Positions 9,044 through 18,078 of a stretch of 57,856 bases of DNA are shown here, one piece after another; position 1 is the first letter of the stretch, and each line of letters opens with the position of its first letter. The DNA is from Bacteroidaceae bacterium. GTDB lineage: Bacteria; Bacteroidota; Bacteroidia; Bacteroidales; Muribaculaceae. The position numbers and the translations under genes were made by a program. Below the pieces are notes generated by a model, which saw only the letters and a list, made by a program, of their open reading frames with translations, ran no database searches and was not told the origin of the DNA. The stretch is taken from contig JAETNO010000020.1 in the NCBI GenBank assembly GCA_021768245.1, positions 1-57,856 of the forward strand, given 5' to 3'.

Positions 9044-10042
9044 ATGACAAGTTATAAGGAATTAGGTCTTGTGAACACCAAAGAGATGTTCGCAAAGGCC
9101 ATCAAGGGTGGTTATGCAATTCCTGCGTTCAACTTCAACAACATGGAGCAGCTCCAGGCTATCATCAAGGCCGCTGCTGAGGAAAAATCGCCCGTAATCC
9201 TTCAGGTTTCAAAGGGTGCCCGCAACTATGCTAACCCCATCCTTCTCCGTTACATGGCACAAGGCGCAGTGGAATATGCCAAGAGCCTCGGTTGGGAACA
9301 TCCCCAGATTGTGCTCCACCTCGACCACGGTGACAGCTTCGAGCTCTGCAAGGACTGCATCGAACATGGCTTCTCTTCTGTCATGATTGACGGTTCTCAC
9401 CTCCCCTATGAGGAAAACGTTGCCCTCACAAAGAAAGTATGTGACTACGCTCACCAGTATGACGTCACCGTTGAAGGCGAGCTCGGCGTGCTCGCAGGCG
9501 TTGAGGACGAAGTTTCATCTGACCACCACACCTATACCGACCCCGAAGAAGTTATCGACTTCGCAACCCGCACAAGCGTTGATTCTCTTGCAATCTCAAT
9601 CGGCACATCTCACGGCGCATACAAATTCAAGCCCGAACAGTGCACACGCGACGCCAACGGCCGTCTCGTTCCCCCGCCACTGGCTTTCAACGTGCTTGAC
9701 GCTGTAATGGAGAAACTCCCCGGCTTCCCCATCGTGCTCCATGGTTCAAGCTCGGTTCCCCAGGAATACGTTGACGAAATCAACGAATACGGCGGCAAAC
9801 TTCCCGACGCGATCGGTATCCCCGAAGAAGAACTCCGCAAGGCAGCCAAGAGCGCAGTATGCAAAATCAATATTGACTCCGACAGCCGTCTCGCCATGAC
9901 AGCGGCAGTCCGTAAAGTGCTTGCAACCAAGCCCGCCGAATTCGACCCCCGCAAATACCTCGGTCCGGCCCGCGACGAAATGGAAAAACTCTACAAACAC
10001 AAAATCGTCGCCGTCCTCGGCTCAAACGGAAAAGCGGAATAA
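9044..10042 (+). CDS. fba: Class II fructose-bisphosphate aldolase
   Basis: A 332-residue zinc-dependent aldolase cleaving fructose 1,6-bisphosphate to dihydroxyacetone phosphate and glyceraldehyde 3-phosphate in glycolysis and gluconeogenesis. Motifs include VLHLDHGDSFELCKDCIEHGFSSVMIDGSH (zinc histidine and catalytic aspartate region) and VEGELGVLAGVEDEV, the glutamate-rich metal loop. The C-terminal YKHKIVAVLGSNGKA is typical of the longer bacterial class II subgroup. Codon use is strongly biased, as expected for a highly expressed gene. A strong terminator follows. Confidence 0.96.
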   Translation: MTSYKELGLVNTKEMFAKAIKGGYAIPAFNFNNMEQLQAIIKAAAEEKSPVILQVSKGARNYANPILLRYMAQGAVEYAKSLGWEHPQIVLHLDHGDSFELCKDCIEHGFSSVMIDGSHLPYEENVALTKKVCDYAHQYDVTVEGELGVLAGVEDEVSSDHHTYTDPEEVIDFATRTSVDSLAISIGTSHGAYKFKPEQCTRDANGRLVPPPLAFNVLDAVMEKLPGFPIVLHGSSSVPQEYVDEINEYGGKLPDAIGIPEEELRKAAKSAVCKINIDSDSRLAMTAAVRKVLATKPAEFDPRKYLGPARDEMEKLYKHKIVAVLGSNGKAE

Positions 10043-10089
10043 TAGCCTTATTTAAAAACTCAAATATAGCCTCCTCTTAAGGGCACAAA

Positions 10090-10134
10090 AATCAAGGAGT
10101 TAAGCAATCAGCATTTAACTCCTTGATTCTTTTA
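10090..10134 (+). terminator. Rho-independent terminator after fba
   Basis: A perfect 14-bp inverted repeat, AATCAAGGAGTTAA (10090-10103) with TTAACTCCTTGATT (10115-10128), with an 11-nt loop, followed by CTTTT. Confidence 0.9.
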
Positions 10135-10222
10135 TGGATTTTTATCTTTTCATACAACGAGAATCAAAAACTGAATAATCGGTACTAATGTCACGTGTGT
10201 ATGTTATCATATAAAAAAATAC

Positions 10223-10858
10223 CTAACACAAAAAGCACTCAGGAACTTCGCCTGAAATATCTTTAAAATTGTAAAATCGGATTTTATCACTTTTCTTAAA
10301 AGACGCGTCGGATACAATTTGGTTTATATCCTCTTCAGATTCAATATGAATCTCAATAATACGATAGTTTGAATTCAGTTTTTCTTCTGTTGATTTATGC
10401 TTAACGTATATTTCTATAAGAATGGGAGATACATTATTAGACTGGTGGGAAATAACTAAATCTGCTCTGTATTTATCAATTGTCACTTCTTCTTTACAAA
10501 GGTTATAGCGTTTTTTGAGGTCATAGTTTGTCGGAGCCATAGTGCAAGGTTGATTCATTCCTAATTGGCATTTGGCAGTATCACATGTCGACCGTGGGAA
10601 CACTATAGTGAATTGTGAAGATTCATTAAAACATTCGCATATACGTTTCTTCGCAACTTTATGTAGATATGTTTCATATGAACAATCTCCGAGATTACCC
10701 TTGTGAGCAAAATGCCACCGTCGTATATTTCCTTGTCGTGGAATCAGGGCTTCACCACAACAAGGACAATAGTAATCATTCCCTTTTATCGCATCTTGGA
10801 CATTAATTAAATGCGATTCCTTATCCATCGAATAGGAATAATCCTGTTTTGCTCTCAT
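10223..10858 (-). CDS. CoiA-like protein: zinc finger plus PD-(D/E)XK-type nuclease core
   Basis: The ATG at 10858 gives 211 residues and begins one base after the stop of the upstream regulator; a TTG four codons earlier would overlap it. A CPCCGE...RRWHFAH zinc-knuckle motif lies near the N terminus, as in CoiA proteins, where this module precedes a nuclease-fold domain. A later block YRADLVIS...PILIEIYVKHK places an aspartate, a glutamate and a lysine in the order expected for a PD-(D/E)XK active site. A cysteine pair lies near residue 118. CoiA acts in competence in streptococci, but stand-alone Bacteroidetes relatives are uncharacterised. The gene is noticeably more A+T rich than fba and dgt and forms a two-gene unit with the XRE regulator. 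Confidence 0.65.
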   Translation of the reverse strand: MRAKQDYSYSMDKESHLINVQDAIKGNDYYCPCCGEALIPRQGNIRRWHFAHKGNLGDCSYETYLHKVAKKRICECFNESSQFTIVFPRSTCDTAKCQLGMNQPCTMAPTNYDLKKRYNLCKEEVTIDKYRADLVISHQSNNVSPILIEIYVKHKSTEEKLNSNYRIIEIHIESEEDINQIVSDASFKKSDKIRFYNFKDISGEVPECFLC

Positions 10859-10859
10859 A

Positions 10860-11348
10860 TCAAATGTCAACTAAATCAATTTTTTTGCCCAAAGAAGCGG
10901 CTATTTTTGACAATATATCTATACCAACCGAATATTTACCGTTCTCAATCCTACTTAAATTAGCGGCATCTATCCCAGCTAATTTAGCAAGGTCACGAGC
11001 TTCAATGCCTCGTTCATCCCTTATTTGACGTATGCGGTTGCCAATTCGAGTTCGCTCACATTGCCTATCACCGGAACTCATACCCATAAAAGAGATGCCA
11101 TTCAATATCGCATCTCTCCAAATATTGTTTATCATGAGTTCTTTGTCATTGGAATAATTTTTGTCAAAAATTGCTTCTATGATATGAAGTTCATAGTTTC
11201 GTGTTTCTTGACTTATATATCTGCCAACTTGACATAACACTTGGAACACCTCTCCGTCTGGAGCTGTAACCTCAACTATCTTAGAATCTATAATCCTGGC
11301 TTTAGTCTTAAACTCTGTTTCTAAAAATTTTTTAAGTTCTTTATTCAT
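10860..11348 (-). CDS. XRE-family helix-turn-helix regulator with an N-terminal extension
   Basis: A 162-residue protein. About the last 62 residues are a Cro/C1-type HTH (RIRQIRDERGIEARDLAKLAGIDAANLSRIENGKYSVGIDIL). The first hundred residues form a separate alpha/beta domain that I do not recognise. It starts a two-gene unit with the CoiA-like nuclease one base downstream. A matching promoter and an inverted repeat between promoter and start suggest autoregulation. This is the arrangement of a regulator paired with a potentially harmful effector, although nothing proves a toxin-antitoxin or defence role. Confidence 0.8.
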   Translation of the reverse strand: MNKELKKFLETEFKTKARIIDSKIVEVTAPDGEVFQVLCQVGRYISQETRNYELHIIEAIFDKNYSNDKELMINNIWRDAILNGISFMGMSSGDRQCERTRIGNRIRQIRDERGIEARDLAKLAGIDAANLSRIENGKYSVGIDILSKIAASLGKKIDLVDI

Positions 11349-11362
11349 ATTTAAATGCCGTA

Positions 11363-11388
11363 TTTAAAGTGTTGCCGCCACTTTTAAA
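11363..11388. promoter_or_regulatory. Inverted repeat in the XRE leader, candidate operator
   Basis: TTTAAAGTG (11363-11371) faces CACTTTTAAA (11379-11388), complementary apart from one extra T. It lies between the promoter and the XRE start, as expected for an autorepression site. Confidence 0.45.
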
Positions 11389-11401
11389 AATTAAAACATG
11401 G

Positions 11402-11433
11402 CAAAGTTAAGATTATAATTTTAAATTGGCAAA
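11402..11433 (-). promoter_or_regulatory. Bacteroidetes-type promoter of the XRE/CoiA-like unit
   Basis: Minus-strand TTTG (complement of 11430-11433), 20 bp, then TAACTTTG (complement of 11402-11409): a full match to the consensus. Confidence 0.7.
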
Positions 11434-11612
11434 TATATCAATTATGGATTTATAGATATATATTGAACTTATGGATTGTGACGAGCACTCCTTATGTCGA
11501 ACGCGCCTTAATTAGGTGCCTTTCACAAAAATTTGAGTATTGTAGGGATACTATTCTTGAAAAAATTCCTAACTTCGCATTATAAACAATATAACAAGTT
11601 TTTCAATCCGAT

Positions 11613-12962
11613 ATGGGACAGATGTCATGGGACAGGCTTATCAATGACAAGCGCTTTGGGCTGGAACACTATCACGACCCGAAAAAGGGGTCACGCAGTG
11701 ATTTCCAGCGCGATTTTGACCGCCTGGTGTTTTCATCTCCATTCCGACGCCTGCAGAACAAGACCCAGGTATTTCCATTGCCGGGAAGCATATTTGTCCA
11801 CAACCGATTGACCCACAGCATGGAAGTGGCATGCGTAGGCCGTTCCATGGCAGGAGAGATTGCAGGCATTTTGAAAAAGAAATATGCCGATGAGCCGTGG
11901 GTGACGAAACTCGACTCTATCGATGAGATTGTGGCCGCAGCTTGCCTCGCTCATGACCTTGGAAACCCGCCGTTCGGCCATTCGGGGGAAAAGGCCATAG
12001 GCTCATATTTCAGCGAAGGAGCCGGGCGCGCCCTGCAATCAGAACTGACGGAAAGACAATGGTCGGACCTCTGCCACTTCGAAGGCAATGCCAATGCCTT
12101 CCGGCTCCTGACCCACCGCTTCAACGGGCGGCGTCCGGGAGGATTCGCAATGACCTACTCCACCCTCGCATCGATAGTGAAATATCCCTTCGATTCCTCA
12201 CTTGCGGGCTCTCATGGCAAATTCGGTTTTTTCACCTCTGAGGAGGAAGATTTCAAAAAAGTAGCCGAAGAGCTTGGCATGCTACGGATTAAAGAAAACA
12301 ATGGCGACAGCGTCAGATACGCCCGCCATCCTTTAGTCTATATCGTAGAGGCTGCCGACGATATCTGCTATGAGATAATGGACATCGAGGACGCACACAA
12401 ACTCAAGATACTTTCCACTGAAGAAGTCCTTCCTCTGTTTCTTGGATATTTTGATGATGCACGCCGGTCCCACATAAGCCGTGTCATGGATGGGGTCGAC
12501 GATCCTAACGAAAAAATAGTCTATCTTCGCTCATGCATAATAGGCGCGCTCGTCAACCGCTGTGCGGAAGCCTTTGTGGAACATGAGGAGGAAATACTCA
12601 GCGGTAGCTTCAAAGGTTCACTGCTTGACCATATTTCACCGCTCGAACGTCAGGGATATCGCGATTGTGAGGCTCTTTCGTGGAAAAAAATTTATTGCGC
12701 GAGTGATGTCGTCGACATCGAACTCGCAGGAACACGCATAATCTCCTTCCTCATAGATGAACTCGTAAAGGCAGTACGCAATCCGGAGCTCAACTACTCG
12801 CGCCTGCTTCTGTCGAAAGTCCCTGAACAATATGAAATCAACTCACCGGGGCTATATGGAAAAATCCAGGCCGTCCTCGACCACATATCCGGCATGACCG
12901 ATGTCTATGCGCTTGACCTTTACCGTAAGCTAAACGGAATGAGTCTAAAAATCAACAACTGA
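11613..12962 (+). CDS. dgt: Deoxyguanosinetriphosphate triphosphohydrolase (dGTPase)
   Basis: A 449-residue HD-domain enzyme that hydrolyses dGTP (or other dNTPs) to the nucleoside and triphosphate. The metal-binding residues appear in order: RLTHSMEV (first histidine), AACLAHDLGNPPFGHSGE (HD pair and following histidine), and a later aspartate in EAADDICYEIMDIEDA. The FRRLQNKTQVFPLP region upstream is typical of the family. It is followed after 4 bp by the TPM-domain gene and then the symporter, so the three are probably co-transcribed. Confidence 0.95.
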   Translation: MGQMSWDRLINDKRFGLEHYHDPKKGSRSDFQRDFDRLVFSSPFRRLQNKTQVFPLPGSIFVHNRLTHSMEVACVGRSMAGEIAGILKKKYADEPWVTKLDSIDEIVAAACLAHDLGNPPFGHSGEKAIGSYFSEGAGRALQSELTERQWSDLCHFEGNANAFRLLTHRFNGRRPGGFAMTYSTLASIVKYPFDSSLAGSHGKFGFFTSEEEDFKKVAEELGMLRIKENNGDSVRYARHPLVYIVEAADDICYEIMDIEDAHKLKILSTEEVLPLFLGYFDDARRSHISRVMDGVDDPNEKIVYLRSCIIGALVNRCAEAFVEHEEEILSGSFKGSLLDHISPLERQGYRDCEALSWKKIYCASDVVDIELAGTRIISFLIDELVKAVRNPELNYSRLLLSKVPEQYEINSPGLYGKIQAVLDHISGMTDVYALDLYRKLNGMSLKINN

Positions 12963-12966
12963 CAAA

Positions 12967-14256
12967 ATGAGAACAAGTATCTTTAAAATATTCCTATCTT
13001 TATTATTAGCTGTCTCAATCGGACTGCCTCTTGAAGCCATTACGGTAGACGAGGTGCCCAATGTCCACGTCAGGGACCGCAACCAATATGTATCCAATCC
13101 GTCCGGCATACTTTCCCCTTCGGCTGTCAGCCAACTGAACAATCAAATAGGAGCGCTTTGGACTGACACATCCGTGGAACTTGTAGTGGTAGCGGTCGAT
13201 GAAGTCGATTCATCAATGACTCCTGAGGAATTCGCGACCAAGTTGTTCGAAAAATGGGGTATCGGAAAAAGCGACAAGGACAACGGAGTGCTCCTGCTTC
13301 TTTCCCGCGACGATAATGCAGCGATAATCCGCACGGGTTATGGCGTTGAGGGAGCACTCCCCGACATAATCGCAGGACGTATCATCCGCAACGGAATGTT
13401 CCCTCTCTACCGCGAAGGGAAATTCGATGATGGCACTATCGCAGGGGTCGAAATGATAAGCCGGGTGCTCCGCGACCCCAAACTGGCGGAAGAACTCAAA
13501 TCAAAGTATGCCAACGACTCCCGCCGCCAGACTGAAGACGACCTCTCAGGGACGGAGCTCTTCAACATGTATCTCGGATTCGCAGCGGTTATAGCAGTCG
13601 CGCTCCTTATTTTTGCCATATACACCATAAGCTCCACAGGAAAACTCGACGACGTGCAACGCTACCGTGCGCTTGAAAAATACAGCACGCTTATGCTGTT
13701 CAGCGTATTCCTCACACTTGGAATGGCCCTCCCCGCCTATCTCATACTCATCTATAAGATGAAACGCATACGCCGTCACAAAAGGGCATGCCCCCACTGC
13801 GGCACAAATATGGAATTGATTGACGAGGAACACGACAACGACTATCTCACTCCCGCACAGGATACGGAGGAAAAAATAAATTCAATAGACTATGACGTAT
13901 GGCATTGCCCCAAATGTCATCAGACCGAGATTCTACCCTATATAAACCGCGAATCGAACTACACGGTCTGCGACCGCTGCGGAGCCCGTGCCATGTCAAT
14001 AGTTGACCGACGCACACTGCGGCAACCGACTGTAAATTCAGAAGGCGAAGGCGTGGATATCTACATCTGCAAGAACTGCGGCAATCAAAATAACAAACGT
14101 TTCCGTATTCCGAAAAAGCCTGACCCGACAGCTGCTGTTGCAGCCGGAGCGATACTCGGCAGCGCCTTAGGACGCGGAGGCGGAGGTGGAGGCTTCTCAG
14201 GAGGCTCGTTCGGAGGAGGAATGACCGGAGGCGGAGGTGCCGGCGGAAGATGGTAG
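12967..14256 (+). CDS. TPM-domain membrane protein with zinc-ribbon-like segments and glycine-rich tail
   Basis: 429 residues. A signal peptide (about 1-24) precedes a TPM domain at about 35-165 (YVSNPSGILS...LVVVAVDEVDS...NGVLLLLSRDDNAAIIRTGYGVEGALPD), the fold also found in plant TLP18.3 and bacterial YgcG. Two membrane helices follow (about 200-220 and 238-260). The cytoplasmic part then carries four CxxC pairs (CPHCG, CPKC, CDRCG, CKNCG) arranged as two zinc ribbons, and the protein ends in a poly-glycine tail closing GGRW. The role is unknown; relatives are membrane-associated. It sits between dgt and an AGCS symporter and overlaps the latter by 7 bp. Confidence 0.85.
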   Translation: MRTSIFKIFLSLLLAVSIGLPLEAITVDEVPNVHVRDRNQYVSNPSGILSPSAVSQLNNQIGALWTDTSVELVVVAVDEVDSSMTPEEFATKLFEKWGIGKSDKDNGVLLLLSRDDNAAIIRTGYGVEGALPDIIAGRIIRNGMFPLYREGKFDDGTIAGVEMISRVLRDPKLAEELKSKYANDSRRQTEDDLSGTELFNMYLGFAAVIAVALLIFAIYTISSTGKLDDVQRYRALEKYSTLMLFSVFLTLGMALPAYLILIYKMKRIRRHKRACPHCGTNMELIDEEHDNDYLTPAQDTEEKINSIDYDVWHCPKCHQTEILPYINRESNYTVCDRCGARAMSIVDRRTLRQPTVNSEGEGVDIYICKNCGNQNNKRFRIPKKPDPTAAVAAGAILGSALGRGGGGGGFSGGSFGGGMTGGGGAGGRW

Positions 14257-15647
14257 CGCTATTCATCACATCCCTGGCTGATTTCCTGTGTGGATATCCC
14301 CTGTTCATATTACTTATCGGAGGGGGATTTTTCCTGCTGTGCTACTCGGGATTTGCTTCCATACGCCATCTTCCCGACGCGCTGCGCGAACTTCGGAGCA
14401 AGCAGTCGAGGGATTCGGGCCAACAGATATCATCTGTGCAGGCGCTTGCCTCTGTCGTGGCGGCGACCGTCGGTATGGGTAACATTGCGGGCGTGGCCAT
14501 AGCATTGGTCATGGGAGGTTCGGGAGCCATATTCTGGATGTGGGTGAGCGCGATAGTCGGGATGTCGACCAAACTCCATGAAGGAGTGCTCACTACAATC
14601 CACAAACACCGCATGCCCGACGGCTCAACCGCCGGAGGGACAATGTATATAATCGATAAAGGTCTCGGAGAGAAATGGCATTGGCTTGCCGTGACTTTTG
14701 CGATTGCAGGGATGCTCGGCACCCTCTGTATCATGAATGCCAATCAACTTACAGAGGCGATTGTCTCCACATTCACCACTCCTCAGTGGCTCGGAAATTC
14801 AAGTCTCATCCATCCTGTGGCAGAATCGCTCGGATGGAGCCATGAAACCGTCTTCCGTCTGTTTGTAGGACTGGGAATAGCAACCCTGGTAACGCTCGTG
14901 GTCATAGGGGGTATACGCCGTATCGCTAAAGTGGCGCAATGGCTCGTCCCATTTATGGTTGGCATATACTTCCTCCTGGTGTTCTACATCATAATCACAC
15001 ACATTTCAGAAGTCCCGGGAGTTTTTAAGACTATCTTTTCCGAAGCCTTCAATCTGCGTGCGGGCTGGGGAGCATTGGCAGGAATAGCTATCATAGGAGC
15101 CAGGAGGGCGGCTCTTGTCAATGACGCCGGCGTCGGCACTGCGACCATCATGCATGGAGCCTCATCAAATCCTTCACCCCTCCGCGAAGGATTGATTGCC
15201 ATGCTTGGCCCGAGCATAGACTCCGGATTAGTATGCACACTGACGGCACTCGCGCTGTTGCTTTGCGGTGACATACAGGCTGTAGAGGGCATAAAAGGCC
15301 TTGACGTAGCGATGAAAGCCTTCGGCAATGCCGTGCCTATGGGAGAATTCCTTCTTATGATTATAGTGCTGTGCTTCTCCCTGTCGTCAATGTTCAGCTA
15401 TAGTTTCTATGGCAACCGCTGTGCAGCCTATCTGTTCGGAGAGCGACGGGCAAGATGGTATACATGGTTCTTTATCGCCACATTAGTGATATTCGCAGTG
15501 ATGCCACTCGGCATAGCTATCGGATTCTGCGACCTTTTCTATGCGCTGATGGCCTTCCCGACGATGATTACCCTCCTGCTGCTCCGCCGTCAGGTCAAGG
15601 AACAAATCAGTTCAGCCATGACAGACTATCTGGAATCAACGACCTGA
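14250..15647 (+). CDS. Sodium:alanine symporter family (AGCS) transporter
   Basis: 465 residues with about ten to eleven membrane helices. Family signatures are ASVVAATVGMGNIAGVAIALVMGGSGAIFWMW in the first third and GARRAALVNDAGVGTATIMHGAS in the middle. AGCS proteins import alanine or glycine with sodium or protons. Its first codons overlap the end of the TPM gene, which implies coupled translation. Confidence 0.93.
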   Translation: MVALFITSLADFLCGYPLFILLIGGGFFLLCYSGFASIRHLPDALRELRSKQSRDSGQQISSVQALASVVAATVGMGNIAGVAIALVMGGSGAIFWMWVSAIVGMSTKLHEGVLTTIHKHRMPDGSTAGGTMYIIDKGLGEKWHWLAVTFAIAGMLGTLCIMNANQLTEAIVSTFTTPQWLGNSSLIHPVAESLGWSHETVFRLFVGLGIATLVTLVVIGGIRRIAKVAQWLVPFMVGIYFLLVFYIIITHISEVPGVFKTIFSEAFNLRAGWGALAGIAIIGARRAALVNDAGVGTATIMHGASSNPSPLREGLIAMLGPSIDSGLVCTLTALALLLCGDIQAVEGIKGLDVAMKAFGNAVPMGEFLLMIIVLCFSLSSMFSYSFYGNRCAAYLFGERRARWYTWFFIATLVIFAVMPLGIAIGFCDLFYALMAFPTMITLLLLRRQVKEQISSAMTDYLESTT

Positions 15648-15814
15648 AGAATCAGATACAACAGATAGATACAAAATACACACAATGAAAAAGAGAACAA
15701 AAATCTAAATTCCGGGAAGAGAAGAAACACCTCCGAAAATAAACGGACTTTCATACTCCAAGAAGCTGTCTAAATTTTTATCCTGCATTTTAGAAACAGT
15801 TTCTAAAGACAACA

Positions 15815-15850
15815 GGCTCCGCCCTCTTGAATCAGAGGGAGGAGCCGTTA
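15815..15850. terminator. Bidirectional hairpin terminator between AGCS and gap
   Basis: GGCTCCgCCCTC (15815-15826) pairs with GAGGGaGGAGCC (15835-15846) around an 8-nt loop, with a T-rich tract on the plus-strand side. A perfect short palindrome, TAGAAACAGTTTCTA, lies just upstream at 15791-15805. The two genes converge here. Confidence 0.7.
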
Positions 15851-15873
15851 TTATTAAAGTTGGTTTCGCGGGA

Positions 15874-16884
15874 TTAGCCGTTAACTTTCTTCATGTGAGC
15901 GATGAGGTCGAGCACCTTGTTAGAGTAGCCGATTTCATTGTCATACCAGCTTACAACCTTAACGAAAGTAGGAGTCAACTGGATACCTGCCTTTGCGTCG
16001 AAGATAGAAGTGAGGGGGCAACCGAGGAAGTCGCTTGAAACGACTGCATCTTCAGTATAACCGAGGATACCCTTGAGTTCGCCTTCAGAAGCTTCCTTCA
16101 TTGCAGCGCAGATTTCTTCGTAAGAAGTCGGTTTTGCGAGGTTGACAGTAAGGTCAACTACAGAAACGTCAAGAGTGGGGACACGCATTGACATACCGGT
16201 AAGCTTACCGTTGAGTTCGGGAATAACTTTACCTACAGCCTTTGCAGCACCGGTAGAAGAGGGGATGATGTTGCCGGAAGCGGCACGGCCACCACGCCAG
16301 TCCTTCATTGAGGGACCGTCGACAGTCTTCTGAGTTGCAGTTGTAGAGTGAACGGTAGTCATGAGGCCTTCAACCACGCCAAACTTATCGTTGAGCACCT
16401 TGGTGATAGGAGCGAGACAGTTAGTGGTGCAAGAAGCGTTAGAAACGAACTGTGTACCCTTAACGTAGCTGTCCTGGTTAACACCGCATACGAACATGGG
16501 GGTGTCGTCCTTTGAAGGAGCTGACATAACCACATATTTTGCACCGGCATCGAGGTGAGCCTGAGCCTTTTCTTTTGTAAGGAAGAGACCGGTTGACTCA
16601 ACAACGTATTCTGCGCCTACTGCACCCCAACCGATTTCAGCGGGATTCTTGCAAGCGGTAACGCGGATAGCCTTGCCATTGACAATGAGGAGGCTCTTCT
16701 CAACGTCACATTCTACAGTGCCGTCAAAGCGACCGTGCATTGTGTCATACTTGAGCATGTAAGCCATGTAGTCAACGGGAAGAAGGTCGTTGATAGCGAC
16801 TACTTCGATGTCATCGCGCTTGGTTGAAGCACGGAATACGAACCGACCGATACGGCCAAAACCATTAATACCTATTTTTGTCAT
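15874..16884 (-). CDS. gap: Type I glyceraldehyde-3-phosphate dehydrogenase
   Basis: 336 residues, full length. The NAD-binding GINGFGRIGR is at 5-14, the catalytic cysteine is C152 in SNASCTTNCLAP, and the catalytic-domain WYDNEIGYSNKVLDL is near the C terminus. It converts glyceraldehyde 3-phosphate, phosphate and NAD+ to 1,3-bisphosphoglycerate. Biased codon use indicates high expression. A -7 box TAACTTTG lies on the minus strand at 17005-17012, giving a leader of about 110 nt. Confidence 0.97.
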   Translation of the reverse strand: MTKIGINGFGRIGRFVFRASTKRDDIEVVAINDLLPVDYMAYMLKYDTMHGRFDGTVECDVEKSLLIVNGKAIRVTACKNPAEIGWGAVGAEYVVESTGLFLTKEKAQAHLDAGAKYVVMSAPSKDDTPMFVCGVNQDSYVKGTQFVSNASCTTNCLAPITKVLNDKFGVVEGLMTTVHSTTATQKTVDGPSMKDWRGGRAASGNIIPSSTGAAKAVGKVIPELNGKLTGMSMRVPTLDVSVVDLTVNLAKPTSYEEICAAMKEASEGELKGILGYTEDAVVSSDFLGCPLTSIFDAKAGIQLTPTFVKVVSWYDNEIGYSNKVLDLIAHMKKVNG

Positions 16885-17184
16885 AATTCTTATAAAAAAA
16901 TTGGGTTATGATATTTATCCTATTGAAAAAGTTGAAACGACGGTTGTTTTTACATAGATAATCCACCCTCTTTTCCAGAGAGAGAACATCTCTAAAAAGC
17001 GCTACAAAGTTAGTACTATTTTTTGAATTTTCGGTAGCACATACCTAAATAATATTGGCATTTTTCACACGATTTTTTATAAAAAAGCTAAATAAAGCTG
17101 GCATTTAATGGAAATAAGATATATTTTTCATATTTTTGCGGATAACATACAATTACAAACCATCCAGTTTTATTCAAAATCAAA
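16885..17184. other. Intergenic region between divergent gap and mscL
   Basis: No gene seen. It holds the gap leader and its putative -7 box (minus strand, 17005-17012), an A+T-rich spacer, and the probable mscL -7 box TATTTTTG at 17131-17138. Confidence 0.6.
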
Positions 17185-17619
17185 ATGGCTATCATCAAAG
17201 AATTTAAGGAATTTGCCATGCGTGGCAATGTGATTGACATGGCTGTCGGTGTTGTTATCGGCGCCGCTTTCGGCAAGATAATATCATCGCTTGTCGACGA
17301 CATCATCATGCCCCTTGTCGGGGTTGCAACCGGTGGCATAAATTTCACCGACTATAAATGGGTGATTCAGCAGGCTGTAATTGACGGTTCCACCCAGGAG
17401 GTGTTGAAACCGGAGGTGACAATGAACTGGGGCTCATGGATTCAGACCATTGTCGACTTCCTCATCGTAGCCTTCTGCATATTCATCGCTATCAAGGCTA
17501 TCAATCAGCTGAAACGCAAGGAAGCAGAACCGGAACCTGCCCCCGAAGCGCCTGCCGAACCGACAAAAGAAGAAGTGCTGCTTACTGAGATACGCGACCT
17601 TCTGAAAGAAAAGAAATAA
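17185..17619 (+). CDS. mscL: Large-conductance mechanosensitive channel MscL
   Basis: 144 residues, standard length. The N-terminal amphipathic helix and first membrane span read IKEFKEFAMRGNVIDMAVGVVIGAAFG; the second span is DFLIVAFCIFIAIKAIN. A charged C-terminal helix follows a Pro/Glu-rich linker. The channel opens on membrane tension to protect from hypo-osmotic shock. A -7-like TATTTTTG is at 17131-17138. Confidence 0.96.
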   Translation: MAIIKEFKEFAMRGNVIDMAVGVVIGAAFGKIISSLVDDIIMPLVGVATGGINFTDYKWVIQQAVIDGSTQEVLKPEVTMNWGSWIQTIVDFLIVAFCIFIAIKAINQLKRKEAEPEPAPEAPAEPTKEEVLLTEIRDLLKEKK

Positions 17620-17715
17620 TATTATGCTCCGACATCGGCCATCAAAACACGGGATGGTTAAATGCCGGAGCGTTTCAAAAAGCATAGCAATCCATTCACA
17701 ACCTTAAATTCCATC

Positions 17716-18078
17716 ATGAAATCCATCAGACCACTGCTTGGAATCGCCTTAGCATTTTTAGCTGCAACAGCCTTGGCAGATTCCAAAGTCACGACCGTTA
17801 TTGACGGCCGGCAGATTCCGAAAGACCTTACAAAACTTACATTCAGCGACAAGACAGTCACGCTGACATTCAGCGATAATTCAACCGAAATCGCCGACAT
17901 GAGCCTCGTGTCAATCACCATTGACCACTCAAGTCAATCTGCAATCACCGAAGTAATAGCTGACCCGAAAAAAGCTACGGGAGTCTACAATCTCAAAGGG
18001 CAATACCTGGGTGAATCGCCCAAGAATCTCCAATCAGGCTTCTATATTGTAAACGGCGAAAAAATCTATGTGAAATGA
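17716..18078 (+). CDS. Small secreted protein with a C-terminal beta module, coupled to pectate lyase
   Basis: The ATG at 17716 gives 120 residues and begins directly with a signal peptide (MKSIRPLLGIALAFLAATALA); the longer frame from 17662 adds an unlikely leader. The end, GVYNLKGQYLGESPKNLQSGFYIVNGEKIYVK region (about 85-120), resembles the short Bacteroidales terminal module found on secreted proteins and related to T9SS-type sorting domains. No enzymatic domain is seen. Its stop overlaps the pectate lyase start by 4 bp (ATGA), so the two are translationally coupled and possibly act together in the periplasm or at the surface. Confidence 0.7.
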   Translation: MKSIRPLLGIALAFLAATALADSKVTTVIDGRQIPKDLTKLTFSDKTVTLTFSDNSTEIADMSLVSITIDHSSQSAITEVIADPKKATGVYNLKGQYLGESPKNLQSGFYIVNGEKIYVK

